A stretch of DNA of 55,642 nt from contig DALYLR010000023.1 in the NCBI GenBank assembly GCA_031976175.1, positions 1-55,642 on the forward strand, written 5' to 3'. Each line of letters starts with the position of its first letter. The stretch's first letter is position 1. Position numbers and translations under genes: made by a program. Shown here piece by piece: positions 31,802 through 38,602 of this stretch. The notes beneath the pieces are model-generated. The model made no database searches, was not told the origin of the DNA, and saw only the letters and a program-made list of their open reading frames with translations. This DNA is from DMER01 sp003451645 (lineage in GTDB: Bacteria; Pseudomonadota; Alphaproteobacteria; Micropepsales; Micropepsaceae).

Positions 31802-33040
31802 TTGCGAGTGCAAGCATTGCTCAGTTCCAAAAAAGCGTCTCTGATCCCGGCCCTGCTTGTGGGCACCCTGATGATGGCTGGCTCGGCGCATGCCTTGTTT
31901 GGCGAGGCTGCAGTGCCCCGGCCCGTCGTGCCAAAGAACAATGAGTTCGCGACCAAGTCCAAACTGGCGGCCGAATTCTTGATGCTAGGCGTAACGAGAG
32001 CGGGAACGAGCAACCGCACGGTCGCGGTGGGCGAGTACGGCCATGTCCTTCTGTCGGACGACGAGGGCAAGACCTGGCGCCAAGCACAATCGGTGCCCGC
32101 CAAGATCACGCTCACCTCCGTGTCATTCGTGGACGACAAGACCGGCTGGGCGGTGGGCCATGACTCAACGGTGATCAAGACGACGGACGGTGGCGAAACC
32201 TGGACCCGCCAATTCGGCGGCAAGGACAGCGATAACGCGCTTCTGACCGTAATGAGTTTCGATGCCAACCGCGCCTTGGCACTGGGGGCGTTCAATTACA
32301 CTCTGGAAACCAATGATGGCGGCACGACTTGGGTGGAGCGCAAGACGCTGATCCAGGCCACAGCACCGGCGGCCCCTGCGGCACCTCCCGCTGGTGGAAC
32401 GGCACCCGCTGTTCCGGCCGACGAGAATCTTCAGGCCGAGGCTGACAAGGAGGCCGAACGCAAGGCCGCCGAGAGTGGCGTCGGCTCGGCGTACTCCGTA
32501 AGCGAAGGCGATGACGCACATTTGCATGCCTTGTTCACCGCACCGAACAACCTGGTTTTCGTAGCCGCCGAACGCGGCTTGGTCTATCGCTCAACCGATA
32601 GTGGCCGGACCTTCGCGCGGATCGAGACGGGCTATGCAGGCTCCTTCTGGGGCGGCACGGCTTTGGCGGATGGCTCGCTGATCATTGTTGGGATGCGCGG
32701 CAATATCTGGCGTTCGGTCGATCAAGGCATGACCTGGGCTAAGGTTGAAACCCCAGGCGCCGACCAGTCGATCGCATCGGCGATCCAGCGCACCGATGGC
32801 AGCATCGTTGCGGTGGGCTTGTCCGGCTCCCTGCTGCTGTCGACGGATGGCGGCAAGTCCTTCAAGATCAAATATCGTGACGATCGCAAGGGCCTCAACG
32901 CGCTGATGACCACGAGCGACGGCCGTTTGATCGTGATGGGCGAGGCGGGCATCGCCGATGTCACCAAAGAGGTCGAGACGCTTGGCGCCAGTGCGGCTGC
33001 ACCCGGACCGTCTGCGTCCGCCGCTCCAGCCAAGCAGTAA
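31802..33040 (+). CDS. YCF48-like beta-propeller exported protein
   Basis: A 412-residue exported protein made of BNR/YCF48-type repeats: LLSDDEGKTWRQAQSVP, VIKTTDGGETWTRQFG, TLETNDGGTTWVERK, VYRSTDSGRTFARIE, IWRSVDQGMTWAKVE and LLLSTDGGKSFKIKY. A signal peptide ends at SAHA. A Pro/Ala linker and an acidic segment interrupt the propeller at about 185-225. The start is uncertain: TTG 31802, GTG 31808 or TTG 31817 are all possible and no clear ribosome site precedes them. YCF48-like genes usually accompany DUF1302, DUF1329 and an RND/MMPL pump; no pump gene follows here. Confidence 0.85.
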   Translation: MRVQALLSSKKASLIPALLVGTLMMAGSAHALFGEAAVPRPVVPKNNEFATKSKLAAEFLMLGVTRAGTSNRTVAVGEYGHVLLSDDEGKTWRQAQSVPAKITLTSVSFVDDKTGWAVGHDSTVIKTTDGGETWTRQFGGKDSDNALLTVMSFDANRALALGAFNYTLETNDGGTTWVERKTLIQATAPAAPAAPPAGGTAPAVPADENLQAEADKEAERKAAESGVGSAYSVSEGDDAHLHALFTAPNNLVFVAAERGLVYRSTDSGRTFARIETGYAGSFWGGTALADGSLIIVGMRGNIWRSVDQGMTWAKVETPGADQSIASAIQRTDGSIVAVGLSGSLLLSTDGGKSFKIKYRDDRKGLNALMTTSDGRLIVMGEAGIADVTKEVETLGASAAAPGPSASAAPAKQ

Positions 33041-33207
33041 CCTCGGAACTGAACGCGCGATTCCGTGTGTATTTCTGACGCTCGCGTCATTTCATATTGC
33101 GCGATTCAGAATCACGCGTAGGCTTTGGTCCCATAAATATCACTGCGCCGGCGCGAGCCTCGTGAGGCAGACGCCTGCACCAAGAGATAAAAACAGGGAG
33201 CAACGCC

Positions 33208-34335
33208 ATGGCAAGCGAAACCGGAAACATCACTAAGGACCCAGCCTATAACGCGGTCGACCCGAGCGACTTCCCATCGATGATGGACGTGAACCGCTAC
33301 GGCGCACGCACAACAGCATTCGATAAGATCATTTCGGCAACGCACGACCATTTCTGGGACCCACTGGATAAGAAGTATATCGACTTCAGCCAGCCCTTCG
33401 CGCTCGACAAAGAATATCTGATGGACCCGAGCCAGACGCCGGATCTGAAAACGGCAATTGGCGACAAGCTGGATGAGCGCGGCAAAATCCGGCTGGTGAA
33501 CATGAATGTCCACTGGTCCTTCTCGAGCATCTTGCACGGTGAACAAGGGGCGCTCAGCCTCTCGGCCTCTCTGTGTCACATCCTGCGCGACCCCGGCGCC
33601 CAGGAATACGCCGCCAACCAAACGCGGGAGGAGGCACGCCACGTGACAGGCTTTAGCCGTTATATCCAGGCGCGCTGGGGCAAGCCGGTCGCGGTTGGCC
33701 CGGCCCTTGGCAATCTCTTGACGGAACTCGTCCTGTCGCCCTTGGTCTGGAAAAAGCTCGTCGGGATGCAAATGCTGGTCGAAGGTCTCGCCATGGGTGC
33801 CTTCGCTACCTTCTACAAGTTCGGCCGCGATCCCTTGATGGTGCAACTGTGCCAGCTAGTTATGACGGATGAGGCCTTCCATCACAAGTTTGGCAAGATC
33901 TGGGCCGACCGGACGATCCCGCATCTATCGAAGGAAGAGGCCGAAAAGATCGAGGACTGGGCGTGGGAGGTCTTCAACGTGCTCCTCTTCAATCTGGCGA
34001 GCCCTGATCAGAAGTCCTGGATTTACCGTGAGCTGGGGCTCGATCCCGCCTGGTGCCAGGCGGCGTTCCTGGAGGCGATGACCGACGTCAACATCCGGAA
34101 AGAGATGCAAGAGGCGTCCAACATTTTCCGCGTGCTGGTCAAGACGTTGCTGAAGGCTGGCATCATCACCGACCGCACGCGGGGCAATTATGCGGCCTTC
34201 ATTGATATGGCGGAGCTGCATGCCGAAGGCGATCGCATGATTGGCGACGACATTGCGGAGGAAGGCATCCGCTACTTGCAGCAACTCAATGGCGGCAAGG
34301 GCGCCTTCACTCTGTCTTCCGTCGCGGCGGAATAG
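33208..34335 (+). CDS. ferritin-like diiron protein, probable oxygenase
   Basis: A 375-residue soluble protein with a complete six-ligand diiron site on a four-helix bundle: E112 (ILHGEQG), E142-x2-H145 (EEARHV), E192 (LVEGLA) and E222-x2-H225 (DEAFHH). The spacing and the two E-x-x-H motifs match AurF- and ribonucleotide-reductase-like oxygenases; I cannot choose a subfamily. GGGAG lies about eight bases upstream of the ATG. It follows the YCF48-like gene and precedes a crotonase, which suggests oxidation of the compound taken up by the envelope proteins. In the 167-base leader GCGCGATTC occurs twice, the second time as GATTC-A-GAATC. Confidence 0.82.
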   Translation: MASETGNITKDPAYNAVDPSDFPSMMDVNRYGARTTAFDKIISATHDHFWDPLDKKYIDFSQPFALDKEYLMDPSQTPDLKTAIGDKLDERGKIRLVNMNVHWSFSSILHGEQGALSLSASLCHILRDPGAQEYAANQTREEARHVTGFSRYIQARWGKPVAVGPALGNLLTELVLSPLVWKKLVGMQMLVEGLAMGAFATFYKFGRDPLMVQLCQLVMTDEAFHHKFGKIWADRTIPHLSKEEAEKIEDWAWEVFNVLLFNLASPDQKSWIYRELGLDPAWCQAAFLEAMTDVNIRKEMQEASNIFRVLVKTLLKAGIITDRTRGNYAAFIDMAELHAEGDRMIGDDIAEEGIRYLQQLNGGKGAFTLSSVAAE

Positions 34336-34348
34336 CACAGGCTAACTC

Positions 34349-34388
34349 TTCCCCCGCGCCAGCGGGGGAAGTCCCGCCGAAAGCGGGG
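34349..34388. repeat. double-hairpin REP-like element
   Basis: TTCCCCCGC (34349-34357) pairs with GCGGGGGAA (34362-34370) around GCCA, and CCCGC (34373-34377) with GCGGG (34383-34387) around CGAAA. This type of paired C-rich/G-rich hairpin is a common intergenic repeat in alphaproteobacteria. Its right end merges into the AAGGGGG ribosome site (34389-34395) of the crotonase gene, so folding could affect initiation. Confidence 0.6.
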
Positions 34389-34399
34389 AAGGGGGCCAT

Positions 34400-35200
34400 A
34401 TGCAAGCGCTCAATCCATCCGCCTACACCCGCATCAAGTTCGCGCGCCACGGCCGCATCCTGCATGTCGCCTTGGCGAACCCGGCGAAAATGAACGCCGT
34501 CGACGGCGCGATGCACCGCGAATTGGCGCAGGTGTTCAAGGACATTGCCCATGACAAGGAGAGTGAAGTCATCGTCCTTTCGGGCGATGGCGCGGCTTTT
34601 TGCGCGGGCGGCGACATCGACTGGATGCGCAAATCCGCCGCGGGCGAGGAAGAGGGCCCTGGCATGGATGAAGGCAAGGCGATCATTTTCTCTCTGCTGG
34701 AGCTCGAAAAGCCCATCATCGCTAAGGTCCGCGGCCCCGCCATCGGTCTTGGAGCAACGCTGGCCCTGTTTTGTGATGTGATCTTTGCGGCCGATACGGC
34801 GCGCTTCGCCGACCCGCATGTGAAGGTGGGCATTGTGGCAGGCGACGGTGGAACGGTCATCTGGCCGGCCCTGGTTGGTTTTGCGCGCGCAAAAGAATAC
34901 CTCATGACCGGCGATCCGCTGACCGGCGTGGAGGCCGAGCGCATCGGCCTGATCAATCATGTGGTGCCGGATGCGGAGCTCGACGCGCGCGTGAACGCCT
35001 TTGCCGAAAAGCTCGCCAAAGGCGCAACCCTTGCGATCCGCTACACTAAGGTGGGCGTGAACCTCGAACTCAAACGCCTCGCACACAGCCTGCTCGACGC
35101 GGCCATGGCCTATGAGATGACGACCTTCAACACCAAAGATCATGCGGAGGCTGTCAGCGCATTCCTGGAAAAGCGCAAACCCAATTTCACCGGGAAATAG
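34400..35200 (+). CDS. crotonase-fold protein, enoyl-CoA hydratase/isomerase family
   Basis: A 266-residue crotonase. The oxyanion-hole segments are AAFCAGGDIDWM (66-76) and KVRGPAIGLGATLALFCD (109-126), and the C-terminal helix ends FLEKRKPNFTGK. The two glutamates of canonical enoyl-CoA hydratase (rat E144 and E164) align with T120 and H140, so ordinary hydration is unlikely by that mechanism. VGIVAGDGGTVIW carries an aspartate that could act instead. It lies 64 bases after the diiron gene and just before a GNAT gene in a co-directional run. Confidence 0.88.
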   Translation: MQALNPSAYTRIKFARHGRILHVALANPAKMNAVDGAMHRELAQVFKDIAHDKESEVIVLSGDGAAFCAGGDIDWMRKSAAGEEEGPGMDEGKAIIFSLLELEKPIIAKVRGPAIGLGATLALFCDVIFAADTARFADPHVKVGIVAGDGGTVIWPALVGFARAKEYLMTGDPLTGVEAERIGLINHVVPDAELDARVNAFAEKLAKGATLAIRYTKVGVNLELKRLAHSLLDAAMAYEMTTFNTKDHAEAVSAFLEKRKPNFTGK

Positions 35201-35215
35201 CTAGGGCGGCGAGGC

Positions 35216-35743
35216 ATGCATCAAGGGCCGCTCGGACGATTTAGACTGGCCAATCTCGAGGATGCGCCCGCGATCGTGCAGCTGGTCAATACGGTCTACC
35301 GTGGTCCAGGCACTGAAGAGAATTGGACAACCGAATCTGCCTTTATCGAAGGGCCGCGCACAAACCTTGGAAGCGTGCAAACCCTGATCGCCGCCAGTGA
35401 TAGCGCTATCGTCATTCTTGAGCGTGACACGATCGATGCCTGCGCGCTTATCAAGAAGCAAGCTGAAGGCGCCTATTTCGGTTTGTTCTCCGTGCGCTCA
35501 GCGCTTCAAAAGCAAGGCTTTGGCCGTGCAATGTTGAAGGAATGCGAATCCCGTGCCGTGCAGATGTGGAACGCCAAAACAATGGAGATGACGGTCATCA
35601 ATCTGCGCCTGGAGCTCATCGACTACTACCTCAGGCGTGGCTACGCCCCGACGGGCGAACGCGAGGCCTTTCCCTTTGACGAAACGCCGGGTGCCTTGCG
35701 GCGCGACTTTGATTTGGTGGTCCTGAGAAAGACCTTGCGATAG
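35216..35743 (+). CDS. GNAT-family N-acetyltransferase
   Basis: A 175-residue single GNAT domain. RLANLEDAPAIVQLVNTVYRG begins the fold, GLFSVRSALQKQGFGRAMLKECE contains the acetyl-CoA loop Q-K-Q-G-F-G-R, and NLRLELIDYYLRRGYAPTGE is the C-terminal conserved helix. AGGGCGG about six bases before the ATG supports the start. It begins 15 bases after the crotonase stop, so it is likely co-transcribed. The acceptor is unknown. Confidence 0.87.
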   Translation: MHQGPLGRFRLANLEDAPAIVQLVNTVYRGPGTEENWTTESAFIEGPRTNLGSVQTLIAASDSAIVILERDTIDACALIKKQAEGAYFGLFSVRSALQKQGFGRAMLKECESRAVQMWNAKTMEMTVINLRLELIDYYLRRGYAPTGEREAFPFDETPGALRRDFDLVVLRKTLR

Positions 35744-35917
35744 TGCGCTGCGGCTTGGCGTCCCGGCATGCCTTATCATTTGGTCCGTTCAGTTTGTCCG
35801 CCTACGAAGGAAGCACCGCCAGTCCGGCACACCGAATCGTGAAGCAGATGCGATTGGCCTGCGCGCGCGATCTTTGTCAAACCCTTCATGAGACAGTGAA
35901 AGCGGCGAGGGGGAACT

Positions 35918-36559
35918 ATGGCGCGGGCAGCAAAGCCATACCGGCTTGCAGGGATACCGGTGCAATTGCGGCTCTACAAATGGGCGGGCCAGTGGGGCCC
36001 TTTCAAGGTCAAGATCCCTTGTGGCGAATGTGCACTGACCGAGGACGTGATCAAGGACACCCTTGAGAACGAACTGAAGAACGCAAAGGTCGAACTCGTT
36101 ATCAAACCTTGGCTGACCTATTGGTGGGAGCCGCTATTCGCAGGCGGCGGCTGGCACGCCCCCATCGTGATGGTCGATAGCGCGGTGATCAGCCAGGGCG
36201 AGGCGCTCAACCGGGGCATTCTGGCGGAGAAGGTCATCCGCGAGCATGTGAAGCGCTTCCCGGTTGCGGGCAACCACTTCTTTGGCAAGACCAATTGTGG
36301 TCACTGCATGCGCGGCAAGAAGTATTTGGATGATGCGGGCATCCAGTATCACTATCACGACGTGGTCAAGAACCCGGGCGCGATGTACGAGATGATTGCG
36401 CGGGTCAAGCCTATCATTGGCGAGAAGACGCCGATCACGACGCCACAGATCTGGCTCGATGGCCAGTATGTCGGTGGCGCCGACCAATTGGGCAAGCGTT
36501 TGGGCGTATATGTGGAGCCTGATATGCGCCGGGGCCGGGGCTCGCTCAGCCCGCCTTGA
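35918..36559 (+). CDS. two-domain glutaredoxin-like protein
   Basis: A 213-residue cytosolic protein with two redox motifs. An N-terminal thioredoxin-like part has CGEC (35-38) after RLYKWAGQWGPFKVKIP. A canonical glutaredoxin part begins at about 117 with CGHC (127-130) in GKTNCGHCMRGKKYLDDAGI and has TTPQIWLDGQYVGGADQL, which includes the cis-Pro TxP motif and the GG-D glutathione-binding turn. Fusion of two such units is uncommon. GAGGGGG precedes the ATG. It may have its own promoter in the 174-base gap upstream. The partner is unknown. Confidence 0.85.
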   Translation: MARAAKPYRLAGIPVQLRLYKWAGQWGPFKVKIPCGECALTEDVIKDTLENELKNAKVELVIKPWLTYWWEPLFAGGGWHAPIVMVDSAVISQGEALNRGILAEKVIREHVKRFPVAGNHFFGKTNCGHCMRGKKYLDDAGIQYHYHDVVKNPGAMYEMIARVKPIIGEKTPITTPQIWLDGQYVGGADQLGKRLGVYVEPDMRRGRGSLSPP

Positions 36560-36603
36560 GGCTATCTTGCGGGATGCAGGGCTAACGCGGCATCCTGCCT
36601 CTC

Positions 36604-37251
36604 ATGCAATCGGACTTGTTCACACGAGAAACTACGCTGCCGGATGGGGTGACCCATTGGCCCGGCGCTATTGCCGTAAGCGAGCAGGCTGTCGTCCTCG
36701 ATGCCATCGCCGGGGTGATGGCGGCCGCGCCACCCTTCCGGCCGCGCCTGCGCAATGGGACACCGATGATCAACCGGCTTACCAATTGCGGGCCGTGGGG
36801 CTGGCTCTCGGATGAAAAGGGCTACCGCTATGAGGCGCGGCACCCCGAAACGGAACTACCCTGGCCTTCAATTCCGGAGCCCGTCCTGGAGGCCGCGCAC
36901 TGGGCCGCGCGCCAATTGGGCGTGGCGGACTTCGAGCCTGATGCCTGCTTGGTCAACATCTACACCCGCGAGGGCAAACTGAACCTCCACCGCGATGAGG
37001 ATGAGGCCGACCCGCGCTGGCCGATTGTTTCCTTGAGTTTTGGCGCGAGCGCCATCTTTGCGCTGGGCGGCTTCAAGCGGCAGGACCCGGTTCAGCTTCT
37101 GACCTTGCAATCAGGCGACGCCATGGCGCTCCATGGCCCAAGCCGGATGCGCTACCACGGCGTCAGGCGCATTGCGGGCACCTCGCCCATCGTCCATCCT
37201 GCTTTGCCGGAAGGCGGACGGATCAACCTCACCTTGAGGCGGGCGACATGA
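36604..37251 (+). CDS. alkB: AlkB-type alkylated DNA repair dioxygenase
   Basis: A 215-residue Fe(II)/2-oxoglutarate dioxygenase that reverses N-alkyl damage in DNA or RNA. NLHRDEDE gives H129 and D131, SRMRYHGVRRI gives H185, and GGRINLTLRR the 2-oxoglutarate arginines. MINRLTNCGPWGW and GYRY are the nucleotide-recognition segment. The C-terminus overlaps the acyl-CoA dehydrogenase start by four bases (ATGA), so translation is coupled although the functions look unrelated. Confidence 0.92.
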   Translation: MQSDLFTRETTLPDGVTHWPGAIAVSEQAVVLDAIAGVMAAAPPFRPRLRNGTPMINRLTNCGPWGWLSDEKGYRYEARHPETELPWPSIPEPVLEAAHWAARQLGVADFEPDACLVNIYTREGKLNLHRDEDEADPRWPIVSLSFGASAIFALGGFKRQDPVQLLTLQSGDAMALHGPSRMRYHGVRRIAGTSPIVHPALPEGGRINLTLRRAT

Positions 37252-38405
37252 CCGCAGAGCCAGAACATATCCAGATGCTGCGCGAAACCATCCGCCGGTA
37301 CGTCGCCGCGCATGCTCCGCGCGAGGCTGCCCGCGACTGGGACAAGCGCAACTACTTCCCGCGCGACGCCTTCAAAGCGCTCGCCCAAACCGGCGTGATG
37401 GGTCTGACCATCCCTGAGGAGTTTGGCGGCGCGGGTGTCGATCTGCCCGCCACGATGGCTGTCATTGAAGAATTGTCCAAGCGCTCTAGCGCACTGTCCT
37501 GCCCTTACATCATGGCGGCATGCTATGCGGGCATGAACCTGGTTGAGTCCGGCAGCGAGGCGCAGAAGCGCGAGATGCTCCCACGCGTAGCTCGAGGCGA
37601 GCTTTTGTTCGCCTACGGATTATCGGAGCCCAATGTCGGCGGCGATCTGGCCAGTGTTGAAACCCATGCCCGGATGGAGGGCAACCGCATCATCCTCAAT
37701 GGCGCCAAGCGCTGGTGCACAGGGGCCGACATTGCGGGTTATATTTTCTGTCTCACCCGCACCGGTCCTAGGGACGACAAATACAAGAACCTCTCTGTGC
37801 TGCTCGTGCCGCCAACGGCCAAGGGTGTCACCATCACCCCGCTCGATCATCTAGGTATCCGTGGTGTGGAGACCAAGGACGTCACCTTCGACGATGTGGA
37901 GCTGGGTCCGGATGCCATTCTTGGCGGTGCGGACAAGTGGAACCAGGGCTGGAAGCAATTGGCGGGCCGCGCGCTGGAGGTCGAGAAGCTCGAACTTTCG
38001 GCGGTAGCGCTTGGCCTTGCCGAGGCGGCGGTCGCGGATGCATGGGACTATGCCCAAGCACGGGTGCAATTTGGCAAACCGATATCCGCCCACCAATCGA
38101 TCCGCCACGCTTTGGCGGAGGCTAAGACCAAAACGCTTGCGATGCGTCTAATGCTGGATCACGCGACCCGTCTCGTGCAGGCGCGCCAGCCCTCCGCCAC
38201 TGAGACTTGCATGGCCAAACTCTATTGCTGTGAGGGCGCCGCAGAGGTGACGCAAAAGTGCCAGCGGGTGATGGGCGCCTATGGGCTGTCGGACCTCATG
38301 GATATGGAGCGCTATGTGCGCGACGCGATTGGTCTTCCGATCGTGGGCGGCTCGTCCAACATGCAAAAGAACAACATCGCTAACCGTCTGCGCTTGGCAG
38401 AGTAG
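37248..38405 (+). CDS. acyl-CoA dehydrogenase family protein
   Basis: A 385-residue FAD enzyme with the standard three-part layout: helical N-terminus, beta domain (LSEPNVGGDLASVETHARME, RWCTGADIAGYIFCLTRT) and C-terminal helical bundle (ARVQFGKPISAHQSIRHALAEAKT). The position of the MCAD catalytic glutamate in Y-E-G-T-S is Gly367 in IVGGSSNMQKNN, so the base must be elsewhere, as in isovaleryl-CoA dehydrogenase. It starts at the ATGA overlap with alkB. It probably introduces a double bond into an acyl-CoA, working with the crotonases nearby. Confidence 0.9.
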   Translation: MTAEPEHIQMLRETIRRYVAAHAPREAARDWDKRNYFPRDAFKALAQTGVMGLTIPEEFGGAGVDLPATMAVIEELSKRSSALSCPYIMAACYAGMNLVESGSEAQKREMLPRVARGELLFAYGLSEPNVGGDLASVETHARMEGNRIILNGAKRWCTGADIAGYIFCLTRTGPRDDKYKNLSVLLVPPTAKGVTITPLDHLGIRGVETKDVTFDDVELGPDAILGGADKWNQGWKQLAGRALEVEKLELSAVALGLAEAAVADAWDYAQARVQFGKPISAHQSIRHALAEAKTKTLAMRLMLDHATRLVQARQPSATETCMAKLYCCEGAAEVTQKCQRVMGAYGLSDLMDMERYVRDAIGLPIVGGSSNMQKNNIANRLRLAE

Positions 38406-38439
38406 CGGCTATGCCGCATATGCGAACAAAAAGTGCCTC

Positions 38440-38457
38440 TGTCGCAGTTCTGTGACA
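38440..38457. promoter_or_regulatory. palindromic operator candidate upstream of the TonB receptor
   Basis: TGTCGCA-GTTC-TGTGACA is an 18-base inverted repeat with one mismatch, about 150 bases before the receptor ATG. CGCATATGCG (38415-38424), a perfect 10-base palindrome, lies just before it. The half-site TGTGACA resembles CRP/FNR- or GntR-type sites, but the regulator is not identified. Confidence 0.5.
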
Positions 38458-38602
38458 CTGCACAAAAATCACTCTCATTACTGCACTGCAAAACATCATA
38501 AGGGGCTGACGTGAGCACGAAGCACTGGCACCTTGAACGTAATTCGAATGGGGTCGTTGCGCCGTGGGGGCGTGCGATACCAAAAAGGGGGAAGCCAGAA
38601 CC

